Part shown: piece after piece, positions 44,501 through 58,028 of the stretch
How the letters are laid out: each line of letters starts with the position of its first letter
How positions within the stretch are numbered: the first letter of the stretch is position 1
Position numbers and translations under genes: made by a program
Notes under the pieces: generated by a model
The model's database searches: none
What the model saw: the letters and a program-made list of their open reading frames with translations, nothing else
What the model was told of the DNA's origin: nothing
Assembly: GCA_028564705.1 (NCBI GenBank)
Contig: JAPXFQ010002673.1
Span: forward strand, 124,001 to 188,000
Length of the DNA: 64,000 nucleotides
Direction: 5' to 3'
Origin: Apricaphanius iberus
Taxonomy: Eukaryota > Chordata > Actinopteri > Cyprinodontiformes > Aphaniidae

Positions 44501-46639
44501 TAAACAGATTATAGAGATGATATAAAGAGCTCTCCTCCTATCTAATGCAAAGGGAAACAGTAAGAGAAAATATATTTATTAAATGTGGAGAGTAAATAAA
44601 CAAATATGTGTATTTCGACAGTAAATACTCCTCTCTACTACCGTGCACACTGTCACGTTTTCTTTCTGCGCAGATGCTACTTTGAAGATTTTTACAGATG
44701 GAAAAAAAAAATCTAAAATCTAAAAGTCGTGGGTCTGGTGGAAGTTTCTTTACTGTGGATGGGTGAAAAAATATCAATATAATATTTTGGGTTGACTCCC
44801 ACTTTCCCTGTGTGGAGATAGCATGTCTGAAAATCTCTCCAACTTTGCGTTGAATGCAGAATATTTTCACTATCTCAGCATCCACCTGAAACAGCGGATT
44901 GACCACAGGTACCCGTTCTATTGCAGGACACAGAACTGTAAATTAAAGTTGAAGTTTCTCTGCACAGAACAGGCGGGAATGCGTTTTATTGTTGTGCATA
45001 TTCTTCTGGGATGAATACATATACATTTGCCATCATTGTGCTATATGCGGATTTTAATGTTTGCCATTTGAGAAACAAAACATGTAATCCTTTGACTTTC
45101 AACTGTTTTTAATTAAATAAAGATGCCATTTTCGACACATGTTTTACCCTGCAGTGAAACAGAATAATAATAGGCTATGACTAGTTAATAATAACTGTCC
45201 CCAGTAATCTCCAAACCATACTATAGTTTATGGTTAGCCTATTGTCCCCAGCACTTTGAAACACAAACTGACGCCCTTGCGCTCAGGCATACAGAGGAAG
45301 GCATGCAATGTTTTCATGCCAAAACCACTGTGCTCTGTCTGGCTGCCAGAAGTGTGGATAAATCCCTACAACTTTCAGTTTAAAGTTTGATCCTTATTTT
45401 TTTAAGTATATTGTTTTAATAAAAGAATGCTTTAACATGATAATTGTCATATTCTTATTAGAACACTTAACTAAAAAATATGTTGCCTTTAAAAAAAGTG
45501 AGTCAGGTGATTGCACAGAATTCATGCATGTGTTGGCGTATGGTCAGGATGGAACCACCTGCGCCTCAATTTGAGCCAGGAAAAACCCTGTATAATAGTA
45601 GCTTCTTAATAAAAATGCCAAAGGACTTGGCATTTCCATTTAGGAGCTGGAATAAACATTTTTTACATTTAGTAAGAAATGAGTAAATATAAAATAATAC
45701 ACAAAGTAAACAATCATATTTGTATGTTTAACTTCATATTCTTAGACTACCAAATTCTAGTGTTCATTATATGTTCTCCTGTTTTGTTTCTAATGTCAGT
45801 GGTTTGTTTAGGATTTTCACTGGTTGTGATTTTAACTCCAGTAAATGCAGTGTTTCCTGCTTGTGATTGGCTGCTGCGTAGGGTCATTTACATATGAGTG
45901 AAGCTGTGAGAAGAGACAGAGTGGTGCACCAGCACAGAGCAGGCGTCAATGTTTGTTCACATTGATATCTGCTCTCAGATCAGTCTCAATGTGCGCTCAA
46001 GTTGGTGGCATGAATATGACTCCATAACAGCCATGGAAGCATAGTTGTGTTTTTATTGAAGCTTATTTTTATGTCACAGTTGCACTGAAAGCATTAATCT
46101 TTCTAGGTTTTTGTTGACTAGAGCTGAAATGAGGCTAGAGTGACGCATGCATGCTTGTCCTTACAGTACACAGGTAAGGAAGTCACTGCTTGCTCTGTTT
46201 GCACAATGTGAAGGGTGGATGGAGTGTTCAGAGTCAAGGGAAGTTTGCAGATTTAGGATTCCAACAGAAAACACTGATATGCGTACCATGACTGTGAGAA
46301 TGTTCTCAACGCTCCGAGGAGTGGTGGAACTATAAAGAGTATTTTTTTTAGAAGTGTTGGTACTGAGTACCGCTGCATACCGGCCCACTTAAAGCTCTGC
46401 CTGGAGGGACTCTAAAGCAGAAGGTTTCTTGGTAGAAAAATAGACACTCTTTATTTTCTCAGTATTTAGAGTTCAGCACATGGCTTTAAGCAACACTCAT
46501 CCTCTGTTATTAATAACTGAGCCTGTCTGCTAAGCATCACGTTTCCAGCAACATGGGGAAACACAAAATGGTTGTTCCTTGCAGAACAGAAGATTTTGTT
46601 AAGGAGACATGTTAGCAGTTATTTTGTTGTGTTAATGGT
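44501..46639. other. No gene recognised
   Basis: AT-rich intergenic sequence. The frames at 44538-44906 (minus) and 44823-45014 (plus) overlap and match no family. Near 46340-46385 a GTACTGAGTACC..GCATACCGG stretch recalls the dispersed repeat at 14044 and 62160. Confidence 0.45.
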
Positions 46640-47095
46640 TCTTGAGGTAAGATTGAAATCGCGATGAGGCCTCTCAGGAGCTGTTTCCACAGGAGAGGAG
46701 TCTGATAACTAAAAGATCTGCCTCCTATTCTACTTTCAGAAATCCTAGGAACTACCAGTAGACCTGCATTCTGAGAACAAAGTTCTCTGTTAGGAACATA
46801 TGGAACAATCAGATCTCTGATGTACGATGGAGCTGATTATTAAAGGCTTTATACGTAAGGAGGAGGATCTTAAACTCTGGATTTAACAGGGAGCCAATGG
46901 AGAGAAGCCAAAACAGGAGAAATGTGATCTCTCTTTTTAATATTCATCAGAACTCTTGCTGCAGCATTTTGGATCAACTGAAGGCTTTTGATTATATGTT
47001 GTGGACTTCCTGATAATAAGGAATTACAGTAGTCCAGCCTTGAAGTAACAAATGCATGGACTAGTTTCTCACATACTCTTAACCACAGAGGAAAG
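46640..47095 (-). pseudogene. L2 RT C-terminal fragment (TTGAA-tail family)
   Basis: On the minus strand it reads the RT C-terminal region: the [10 protein letters not shown] block near 46950, and [17 protein letters not shown] and LVHAFV near 47000-47070. It closely parallels 62510-62790, including GGAACATATGGAACAAT. Confidence 0.7.
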
Positions 47096-47222
47096 GAGCC
47101 GGTGCCCGAGCCCCGCCCGCATTTACCTGTTCAGATCCTCAGCCACTGTAAACAAATCACAATTTAATATTTCTGAGTTATAAAACTCAGGACCAAAAAG
47201 AATGTGTGAATATTTCCCTGTA

Positions 47223-47650
47223 TTCAATTCAATTCAATTCAGTTTATTTATATAGCGCCATTTCACAACAGATGTCATCTCAAGGCACTTTACAAAAAGA
47301 GTTATTACAATACAATGCTTAGTGTAGAAATTACAGAACCACAGAAGATTGCGTTGTGGAATTCTCAGCAATCCCTCATACTGAGCAAGCATGCAGCGAC
47401 AGTGGGAAGGAAAAACTCCCTTTTAACAGGAAGAAACCTCCGGCAGAACCAGGCTCAGCACAAGCGGTTATCTCCCGCGACCGTCTGTGGCTTGGAGAAT
47501 ACATAACAGAGACACAGAAAGAGCAATAGAACTGATGCAGAAGTTTGTTGCAGGACGTGGAGAATTTTCTGTCACTGCAATGCCATCTTAGTCAGGGTCG
47601 TCAAGCAGGGCTAATCCGGAGCACCTACTATAATAGAAAACAGGTTAGTG
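47223..47650 (-). repeat. L2 3' end with TTGAA tail
   Basis: TTCAATTCAATTCAATTCAG at 47223-47242 is the complement of a TTGAA tail. Then follow TTATATAGCGCCATTTCACA, ATGTCATCTCAAGGCACTTT and GAAACCTCCGGCAGAACCAG, the same order as at 62277-62500. Minus orientation, 5'-truncated; the right border is approximate. Confidence 0.7.
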
Positions 47651-50600
47651 CTTGAATTGACAGCACATCATTCAGACTGCCTCTTTGTGCTCCCAGCCTC
47701 ACCAGCTGCACAACAACAGTGCAAATATTCCCTCCCAGCCCGGCTGCATGAGAATACCTCCTCCACCCAGATTAAGGCCTATGCTTGTGCAAAGCTCGTC
47801 TCCTGTGGTGGAGTCAGACTTAAAGCCAGAGCTTAACTGCCATGTTCAGAAGTATTACACACTAAAACTGGATTTGGAGTGTCTGTGACAAATCAGCATC
47901 TATGTGACAAACTTTTTAGGGAGTAAGGGGGAAGATGCTCTGATTCTCTCTTCAAAAAAGGATGAAAATATAAGTCTATTAAGCAGGTCATACGTCTACT
48001 GTAAGCCTCTTAGGTTGTAGAAAGACACACCTAGGATGCCAGGCTGCTCCCTGAGGAGCTAATCCAAAACCAGAACCTAATCTTGTGTTTGGTGATCAAA
48101 CGACTGAGAATTAAGAAGTATAAATCTGCAGAAACAAATCTTATTATGGTGCGAAACCTTCAGCATGGCATCAACTATATTTACAGCTCAAGGTTGTGTA
48201 AAAAACTCTTTAAATTGTCACAGTTTGAGTTGAATGCTAAGCTCTAGCTGCTGGTGAGCAGGGGCTGGTACGTGGGTTTGCTGCTGCGCCGGCTCCTGCT
48301 GTCACCATCTGAAGTCTGTGCATTCGTTTATTTTCTACAGGCACAACACATCCCACTGGGCCTGAATTCCAACAGCAAATTAGTATTTAATTTGCACCCT
48401 GTGAATAAGCAATGTTGTTATACTTTTCTCACCCGGTTCTGAACTTTCAAAGGGAAACAAAATATTATATAGCAGAACAAGGATCAGCTGGGTGGATCAA
48501 ATGGCTGTGTTCACCCAGCAAGGGATGGAATGTAATGGTTGAGATAACGAAAGAAAACAACAAATGCTTCCAAACAACTCTATGTAATACACTCAGACTG
48601 GTTTTTCTGCTAGAATAATCAGAGTCATTTCTACTGGTACCCAGGGGGGGGTTTCTATCTTCTCCACCGAATGCTGCAGAGAATCTGGGCCCGACGTCAC
48701 ATCCTCTGAGCCTGGTTAAATAGGGGTCGCTGTGGGGCCGGCCTGCAGCGCTCTCAGGGAGGACAGCAGCTCATTAACATGATGGAGGAAGCAGTGCAAA
48801 TATCAGGTGTCATCTTCCAAACTCTGGGTAGCCGGGTGGCCGTAACAAAGCCACAGTGTCTGTGATATGTGGCCCTGCTGGTCGTAACTCAGTTTGGTGC
48901 TCTGCGACTCCAACCCCCCAATCATTTTTCATGAACGCACCAAGGTAGAAATTAATCCCCTTCATCTCTAAAAGATCTACTGAGAAAGAAAAAAAAACTG
49001 GTCAAAAAAGATTAAACCAACAATTAACTCTGTTAATGTCCTCATCTTACGAAAGGATTTATTCAGTGTTGATGGATCAGAAGAACTGAATATTATGGTC
49101 TGTACTGTATATCTCCAACTTGCCAGCTATCAAAGACCATGGCTTTAAAGCTTTTCCACATTCTAACTACATATATGCCTCAGTTGAAAACAGATTTTTG
49201 TGTTAATGTTTGTAAAAAGGTACAAAGTCCAACTTTTCCTTTTCCCTCATTTCAGACTAGATTTGGTGCAGTGGTTGGACCAAAAGGCACAGGACAATGG
49301 TAGGTTAATTGCATGGATTTTAATAAGAAAAAAGTAAAGAAACATTTTACAACTAACCAGTAGCATCCAAGAAAAGGAAAACCAGAAATGATATGCAGAT
49401 AACTGAAGGGAACGATGGGAGAAACCATCAATGATCTGAATGAACCAGAGAGCTTATATGAACTAGTGAAGAACGGTGAAGCAACCTGATAACTGATTAG
49501 ACAAAGAAGATGCAGCTGGGAGAGAGTGAGAGCAGAGGGAGATGGGAGATTTTTTACAGCTGGGCAGGGAAGCAGAATAGAAAAATAAAACTTTAAGCGT
49601 AATACATTAAGAAAATAAAGTAGAAAACTAACAATAAGATCTGAGTAAATAGTATATAATACTTAAGGATAAGATAAAAATAAAGATATAAATACCAAAA
49701 AGACCTGAAATTACAGACCAACAATCTAATGGCAAAAGTAAAACAGATCCAACACGGATGAAGATTGTGAGATAAGATGCAAATAAAAGATCAAAAACCC
49801 AAACCCGATTTTAAAAAAAGGACAAACTTCTAAGGATTGTAACATTTCTGTGATTTGGTTATTGTTTATTCATTACATTATATTTTTACATAAAAGGACC
49901 CAAAGGCCACAGTGGATTTCAATTTTAGTATTCTGAGGGGTTTTAATTGGTCAGCTGAATAGTAGCTAATTAATAAGAGAGGAAATGACTTTCTCAGTTT
50001 TGTTTTCAGTTTCAAGCATATAGCATACCAAGGTGAGTGACCTGTCTGCATATGGTATAGTGAGATTAAGTAACATTATTACAGGAAGGGATCAGTTCCT
50101 TTGTGGGTGCTTTCATGTGTAACAACGATCCACAGGTGGAGTACATGTGTGGTGTTCTTGTGTTGGATTTTCTATGATTTGCTATGAGTGCTTTGAACAT
50201 TTGACATTCATAAGGACACAATGAAACTATGGCTTTAGGTATGCAAGCAATTTATAGTGCATTTTACTGATGATTAAAAAGACAGTAAAGTGGATTTTTT
50301 TGTAGGATTTGAATGCCAGGGAGACCAAGATACTGAAGTCCAAGCGGCCAACTGGTCTGCACCTCAGTGTATGAATAAGTGACAGTTTGTAGGTGTGGAT
50401 GGGTGCATATAATTCATTGTGTAAAAACACCTTCTGTGCTTTAGAAGTTCAGTCCATTTAACATTCCATTCCAGCAGCAGAGATCAAAACCCATATAAAA
50501 TGTCATGTTTCAAGTTTGTTTTTTATATCAGTCAGAATACAGAGAATATTGTAGATTATAGGTTTTTAAAGATGTTGTCTGGGAGAAAATCAATTCAAAC

Positions 50601-52690
50601 CTGCCAAAAAAATACTTGAAATATTTGTACATTTAAATAAATAAAGACATTTCTATTTTATGAGATTCTTGCTTGTCTACTGAACGGCTGATATTAAATT
50701 GAATTGATATTTGAGAAAAGCTTTATTACCAGATACCCCTTTTGGCCACAACTGATCAATAGGCCTAATAAACATAATTAAGCTAAATGAGGCTCATTCT
50801 ACAATTTTGCCTCATAATTAGGCAGCTTGATAGGGTAATTTAGTAACATGTGTTCAGATGTATTGTTTGTTTATTTATTTATTTATTATTTTTTTTTGGT
50901 GTTTCTGGTTTTGGATACGCTGTAGCCAGAAGGATCTTTCTGTTTTTGGACAATTATGATGCTTCACCATAGATAGCAATGAGGCAGTTTGTTTTGTGCA
51001 ACCAGCAGCTGTATATCAACATTTCAAAAGCTCAAACAATACCTGAACTAATACCCCACATCCTAGATGAGTTAAAAAGGACGCGTGAATGTGGAGGACA
51101 AGACAAACTAAGAGAGAAGAAGGAAGGTCAACCAAGCTCTTTCATCGATCATCATGATGAAGGTTAGATGTCTGGCAAACATATTAGTTGAACTTCAAGT
51201 GCGTAACCAGAATTTTCAAACTGCAGAACTGGGTTTTTCACCGAGCCGTGGTTCCAGGATCACATCCCAAACAATTTAACCTACACATTATGGTCGACAG
51301 AGACAACACTTTGAATTCATTTCTAAAGATTATTCTGACTCCTCACTCTCTGCTAAACTACTAACGTAACAGTTTGCCAACTCCATTAGATAAAAATGAT
51401 ATTGGATTTGTTTTATGCAGTTGTCAGGAATATATACACCTCATTTGCAAGACGTCCTCTTAGCAAAGTAAGTCGTAATATTTTATTTTTTAACTAAGAG
51501 TATAAACCTCTTGCTCAAATGCAACGGCTAATAAGAACACAATAAGAAAATGTTCAAGGGATGTTAAAGAAGTTCTTCCTGTCTCACACGGATATGACAT
51601 TAATGCCATGACAGACTTAACACCTGTGTGTACCCCCCCCCCACACACACACACCACCACCACACACACAAAAGCTTACCCGATAACAAATCCTGTATCA
51701 CAAGTGACCTGAAAAAATGCTTAGCAAAAAAAGGCCCTTCATTGATGGAGACGGGATTATTGAGGAATATACAGTAGCAAATTAAAGTCAAGATTAGAGA
51801 CGGCATGGAGGCATGCATGAAGATGTTTGAGAGCAAACCAAAGCAGAACAATATCAGAGATGTGTGCTGAATGATTTAACTAAAATTCAACTCAACAATA
51901 CTTCAAATTCTTCAAGCAAAATGAGGGCCAGCATTGTAAAACTTTGTGCTCCCATCATCTCCCCTACTTGCTTCTATTTCCCTAAAAGCCAAGGATAGAG
52001 TTAAAGAGACCAAACCAGACAAGGCCCTACGTCCAGGTGGTTTCAGCCCCAGAGTCTAAAAGGCCACTATTGACTAGTCATCTGGGATTCGGCAGCATTT
52101 TTCAACCTTAGCAAAGATGATTAGACCTAGGAGAAGGTTCTAGTGCTCTGAAAGACATTGTTTGTTTCAGTAACAAAAACTGCTTATCAGAGCCATTTTA
52201 AGGACTATAGTGCTGTTGCTCTGACATTCCTCATGAGAAAGGTTCAGAAGGGACCAATGCTGACCCAAAAATGCTTTGAGTACACATTTCTTTAAAATGA
52301 AGGGAGCCAATAAAAGAAGTAGTTTTAAGTATTACACATAAAAAAATAGAAAAAAAAATAAACACAAGAGGTACAAACTCAGGGGTTCAAACTGACAGAA
52401 TGTTGCAGCTGGTTACTACGTTATATATGAAAGGTAGCATGTGAAATGTTTCCATTCAACAAAAACTGAAGGATAAACTCATACTGAACTTTCAACTCTC
52501 TATCCTCTCATAAACCCAGTTGTTTGTGTCAAGGAAATGGACTGAACTTGTATAGTTTATATTTCTAGTCACACTCACCACTCAAAAAACTTTACATTGT
52601 AGCCATATTCAGCTATTCTCACTCTTCAACGTGTGTGCATGCATCCACTGACAGGAGATTTCTGTTGGCAACTTGCGATTAGGTGCCTTG
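47651..52690. other. No gene recognised
   Basis: About 5 kb of AT-rich intergenic sequence without a convincing frame, element end or RNA gene. The longest frames (60-83 codons) show no family signal. Confidence 0.5.
51628..51672. repeat. C-run and (AC)n low-complexity tract
   Basis: A run of Cs followed by CACACA and CACCACCAC units; the frame that crosses it on the minus strand is an artefact. Confidence 0.85.
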
Positions 52691-52694
52691 CCCA

Positions 52695-53358
52695 CCTGTA
52701 AGGTGTTTTCCCCCAGGCTTTAAAAGCAGCAGTTATCAAGCCACTACTAAAGAAAAACCTGGACAACACATTAATGTAGAACTACAGGCCAATCTCTAAT
52801 CTCCCATTCATCAGCAAGATTATTGAAAAGTTATGTTACAAGAGTAACTAGTAACTTCCTAACAATGACCAACCACTTTGATAATGATCCATCTTGTTTC
52901 CGTGCTCATCACAGCACTGACACTGCCCTTGTCAAAGTTTTCAATGACATTCACATTAATACATACAGTGGTAGAACCACAGTGCTGGATCTGTTGGACC
53001 TCAGTGCAGCATTTGACACTAAATGCATGGAACAAATCAATAGCTCGATGTCTCCTAATTTTCTCCAGCTAAACAGAAACCAAACTAAGTAATCTTTGGA
53101 CCTAAAGAGGAATGAGCAAGAGTCAGCACACAGCTTTGGTTGATAAAACTAGAAAGTACTGATCGGCCTGAAATCTAGGTGTAATGATGTCCTCAGACCT
53201 TAACATCCAGGGTCACATAAAGGTAATAATAAGGTCAGCATTTTATCACCTGGAGAACATTTCTAGGATTTAAGGACTAATGTCGCAACAGGACCTTAAA
53301 AAACTCATCCATGCGTTCATCTTTAGTCGGACTGATTACTGCATCAGCGTCCTCACTA
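52695..53358 (+). pseudogene. L2 RT fragment (CTTGC-tail family), internally deleted
   Basis: Plus-strand [37 protein letters not shown], then TSNFLTMTNHFDNDPSCF, RAHHSTDTALVKVFNDIH and VLDLLDLSAAFDT, followed by a jump to [19 protein letters not shown], so the GVPQG and YADD blocks are deleted. It ends near 53358 with SRTDYC.SVLT. It shares many non-standard changes with the minus-strand copy at 55900-56950. Confidence 0.8.
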
Positions 53359-55474
53359 GAGCATGGATACCCGACCCGGCCCCGATGGCACCTGACGGTT
53401 TAGGCCGGGTTCGGTCAGATATTTAGAAAGAATGCTCAGGTTTGGGCCGTGTTCGGTCAAATCAGAGGAGGGAGAGTGAAAACTTTCACCTCTATAAAGG
53501 CTCTATGAGAGCAGCCACCGAGGGCTCGGACAGAGGAGGAGATTAAAACAAGTTAAAATAGAAAATAAACAGGAACTAATATAAATAGGAAGATAAAGAT
53601 ATTAATACATAAAAGGAAATGAAATTTCAATATAATATACAAAAAATGGCAAATTCTGCATTTTTTGCTAATTTATCAGGAACTTGCAACATGTTTGACC
53701 AATTGGAATGCTCGCTTCTCACCATTCTATATCTAACACTTTCACATATCACATTCATGTCCAGGTATTTATGTGAGAGGGAAATATGTGGCATGTGCTA
53801 ATAAAAGTCTCTGCCAAGAACCATGCTATAGGCCAGGGGCGGATCTAGGATTGAAGAATATCTGGGGCTAAGCCCAGATGACTGATGTGTTTTTTTGGCA
53901 TGTAAAACAATAATTTTTTCAAATGATACTGCATCTCAACTGTTGAATTCTGATCACGATAAAGAATACAAAAAGCATTGGATTACAACTACTGTACTTT
54001 AATTAAGCAAAAAAGCACTATAAATCAACAATAATAACTATCAATATCACAAATAGTCAGGTGCTGATTGAAGTCACCTCAGATCACTCCCACATGGAAA
54101 GAATCTGTTTTGAATATATGTGACATATTTGATTATTATAGGTACCTATATGTACCTATAATACAGGAAAACGATCAATTGTCAAAATGCCACATATTCA
54201 AATCCTATAGGTTTAAATTGGCTCTGTCTGTGCAGGACGAGGTCCTCAGTTTCATAGGTTCCTTTTGTGACAAGGTGTCAACCAGGTCACAGGCAGGATT
54301 TGATCCCCAGACTGAGAGAGTCATGCATGCTAACCAGTCAGCCAAAGGGACAACACATTGATCAAGATCTTTTGGCGTTTTAGTGACAAGACCTCCACAC
54401 TGTCAGACTTGTAAAATATATTTTCCTGAAAAATTCCAGACGGCATAGGGAAAAAAATACTGTATTCACCCTCTGTCCATTCTAGGAGTACAGGGCGGAT
54501 CAGTGAGAGTGACATCATTATATTAAACAACCCAAAGTATGCAGATCATGCGTATGATTAATCTACAATGGATGCGGTGCGCGGCGCTTGAGTAGTCGGT
54601 TGCCTCTTAAAATAATTGGAATAAACTAAATAATACACAAAAAGGAAAAGAGTTTCAAGGGTGGTCATCTTATGTATTGCCAATAGTTAATTTCCATTTC
54701 ATGCCAGTTACATGTGATAGCAATGAAAACAGCTTGTTCAGATAGTCTTTCCAAATTCTGTAATAGTCATATTTCAAAGTAATTTGCATTAAATGATTAA
54801 TTACATGTTATTAACTGCATCTAGGGAATATGTCATGTAGAAATCAGAGTATTTGAACAGATGTAAGTAAGGAGAAGAGTTGACCTTTGACCTTGTTCCC
54901 TTTTGCTCTGCTTTGTGAAGTGTTTTTGACCTTAGGGGAAAAAACATCTAGACAGTATATGAAGGACTGAGGAGGATAATATTGGATAACGTTATACCAT
55001 TAAGGGTGGAGGAATAACAGGATGTGGGATAGTTCTGGCTTTGTCCAGCTCTGGAGCTCTGTATGATGGAACTGTCCCCTCATTTTAAAACTTTGGCAGA
55101 ATTGGCACTCATCAGTCTCCAGTTTGGTAGCAGAGCACGAAGTCAGCCTCCAGAACAACATCAGGTTGTGAGACTGTGTTCAGGCCAGAGCAGGTGAGTT
55201 GTACATATTTTAAGTGTGATTGTCAGATTGCATACTAATTAAAACGGATGAAAATTAATATCAATAAATATATCATAATTTTGAAATTAAAAAATTATTA
55301 TGACTGGATTTTTTAACCTGGTCAATCATTTCAATGGACAACAAAGATATACTAATCAATAAAAAGCTAAAAGTATTTTTGCTGTCTTTAAAATTTTTGA
55401 GTAGATGTCTTGCATTGGAGGGTTGTAGGTTCAGTTCCAGCTTCCTCCTGTCCCATATCGATGTGCCCCTGGGC
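53359..55474. other. No gene recognised
   Basis: 53366-53470 holds a duplicated CGGCC / GGGTTCGGTCA motif of a dispersed repeat; 53826 has a CAGGGGCGGATCTAGGAT word typical of a MITE end, without a visible partner. The rest is AT-rich. Confidence 0.45.
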
Positions 55475-55899
55475 GAGGCAAGATCATTTTATTTGTAAAC
55501 CACATTTTCAACACAAGGCAATTCAAGGTTATTAACATGATTTGACAGAATTTATTAAAGAAAACACTTAACATTTGATTAAAAACAATTTATTTAAGCA
55601 TAAAAACATATAATAAAACTAAACAGTAGAGTTGTAATCTTTGATTTAAAATAACCTAACGATTCAACAGCTTTACAGTCATCAGGAAATTGTTTCAGAT
55701 TTATGGAGCATAGAAGCTGACAGCTGCTTCTGCATGTTCTAATTCTAGGGATGATTAGTAAACTAAAGTAAGAGTATATGAGTGGTCTGCTGGGTTGCTA
55801 TAGTGACCATTTAGTGATTTATAAACTAGTAGGAGTATTTAGAAGTTTATTCTCTTAGCTGCAGGGAGCCAGTGTACGGACTTAAGAACTGGGGTGATG

Positions 55900-57023
55900 T
55901 GTTCTACTTTCCTGGTTCTAGCGAGGACGCCAGCAGCAGCATTCTGGATCAGCTGCAGCTGTCTGAGTGACTTTTTAGGTAGACCTGTGAGAACGTTGTT
56001 GCAGTAATCAATCCGACTAAAGATGAATGCATGGATTAGATTTTTTAATCCTAGAAATTTTCTTTAGGTAATAAAAGGCTGACCTTGTTATTACCTTTAT
56101 GTGACCCTGGATGTTAAGGTCTGAGGCCATTATTACGCCTAGATTTCAGGCCGATCAGTACTTTCTAGTTTTATCAACCAAAGCTGTGTGCTGACTCTTG
56201 CTCATTCCTCTTTAGGTCAACATATAACTACTTCAGTTTTATTTCTGTTCAGCTGGAGCAGGTTATGGGACATCCAGCTATTGATTTGCTTGATACATTT
56301 ACTTAGTGCCTGGATCAGTACATAGTCACCTGGTGACAGTGTAATATATAGCTGAGTGTCATCTGCACAGTTATGGTAGTTAATCTTATTGGTTGTTGTT
56401 TTCTGGGCTAGTGGGAGCATGTAGATTTTAAATAGAACCCCACATGTGATTTCTGTTTGTTTTGATGAAAAGTTTCCTACTGAAACAAATAATTCCCTGT
56501 TCTTCAGGTAGGACTCAAACGAGCCAGGTACTGTACCAGATAGTCTGTCCAAGCTCTCTAGTCATTCCAGTAATATTTTATGATTAATCGTCAAATGCTG
56601 CACTGAGGTCCAACAGATCCAGCACTGTGGTTCTACCACTGTATGTATTAATGTGAATGTCATTGAAAACTTTGACAAGGGCAGTGTCAGTGCTGTGATG
56701 AGCACGGAAACAAGATGGATCATTATCAGAGCGGTTGGTCATTGTTAGGAAGTTACTAGTTACTGTTGTAACATAACTTTTCAATAATCTTGCTGATGAA
56801 TGGGAGATTAGAGATTGGCCTGTAGTTCTACATTAGTGTGTTGTCCAGGTTGTTTAATTTAGTAGTGGCTTGTAGTGGCTTGTAGTAGTGTTTAGTAGTG
56901 GCTTGATAACTGCTGCTTTTAAAGCCTGGGGGAAAACACCTTACAGGAGGAATGTGTTAACTATTTGAATCAGATTAGACTTAATGACAGGGAAAACTTT
57001 GTTTTAGAAAAGCTGTTGGTAAT
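55900..57023 (-). pseudogene. L2 ORF2, RT part
   Basis: Read leftwards: LPTAFLK (57005) and the following FPVIKS.LIQIVNT; NYRPISN; TSNFLTMTNRSDNDPSCF, HHSTDTALVKV and LLDLSAAFDD at 56784-56584; [13 protein letters not shown]; then [27 protein letters not shown] and [12 protein letters not shown] at 56552-56217. The YADD block reads CADD. The GVPQGS stretch is shortened to GVLFK. The C-terminal region is at 56150-55700. Confidence 0.8.
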
Positions 57024-57777
57024 GGGGAGCCTAAGTCACAACCTTCTACTTCCGGTCCATGGGTCCCCTACTGCCAAAAAAAAGTCAATTCGTCAAGGAG
57101 TCAATTAGTTAAAGTTATTTTCTGGTCCAGTTTGAAATGCGCCATGGATCGAACATATGATGTCGGCAAATTTTAACTACTAATTTTGATGCAGAGAAAA
57201 CACTGATTTTCGACCGCCGGCAAAAGTTATTTTAGGTTTTGTGTGAAAACGTTTATCGGACCATAACTGCAGAAGAAGGGGAAAGACGGCCGTAGCCTCT
57301 AGGCCAAAGAAAGGAGCATTAAACATGGAGAAAACCTCTATAAATCTGACCATGTGGAAAGTAGCAGCTATGTCGGGGATAAAGCAGTTGGTAGAGTGAT
57401 AGCCAGCATGGAGGAGAAGCTCTACAAGCTCTAGGTGAGTGTTTTACTTGTTATAGCTAGTGCTAGCTCCCGTTAGCCAAATGACGTGATATATGCAACT
57501 TCTGACTTCTGATTTGTAGGCATTTTAAATGCAAATTTTTACAATCAGATGAATCCCAAATCACTAGACAAACACAGTCGAAATGTACATCATTAGTTAT
57601 CAATTAAATCGAAGTGCAACATTTGTGTGATTCAGGACGTAAGACAAAGCGGACCAGAAAATAACTTTTATCGCTCCATAGACTTCCATTCATTATTTTT
57701 TCGGCCAGGGACCGACGGGCTGACTGGAAGGGGAGGAGACTTAGGCTCCCTACAGGAAGGGGAGGAGACTTAGGCTA
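57024..57777 (-). mobile_element. MITE with exon-like segment, copy 2, inside the L2
   Basis: Begins GGGGAGCCTAAGTC at 57024; the right end is GACTTAGGCTCCC at 57738-57750, with a tandem extra GGAAGGGGAGGAGACTTAGG to 57777. About 750 bp, collinear with 37761-38508. It keeps the segment ending in ATGGAGGAGAAGCTCTACAA and CTCTAGGTGAG, though the ORF is disrupted. Some L2 sequence seems lost at the insertion. Strand is arbitrary. Confidence 0.72.
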
Positions 57778-58015
57778 TTACAATCAAAGTCTGCACATTA
57801 TTAATATTTCAGTTAATAATTTAAGAAAATAAATATCCTCTTGCATCTTTCAAAGTTAAAATGGTATCTGTTCTGCCTGTTTTTGTCGATTTCATTTTTT
57901 TTTTTCTTTCAAAGTGAAGCTGGTTAGTTTTCCCCATTTTCTTTGGGCTCGTTAAGAATCACTTTTTTTACTACGTACCAGTGGATCCCTAGTCCAAGGA
58001 GACTTTTTACCCGAA
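57778..58015 (-). pseudogene. L2 EN-RT linker part
   Basis: The minus strand reads KFKVVSGKKSPW followed by RKWGK and EIDKNR, the linker region seen in copy 1 as EPWRNQ..KAEQKWRKSKHQVHYEVYKK. It continues directly into 60053 when the Rex3 insertion and one target duplication are removed. Confidence 0.7.
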
Positions 58016-58028
58016 ACAACTTTAAATT

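Noticed and set aside
53826..53845. CAGGGGCGGATCTAGGAT as an element terminus
   Set aside because: Only one end is visible; no partner or duplication was found.
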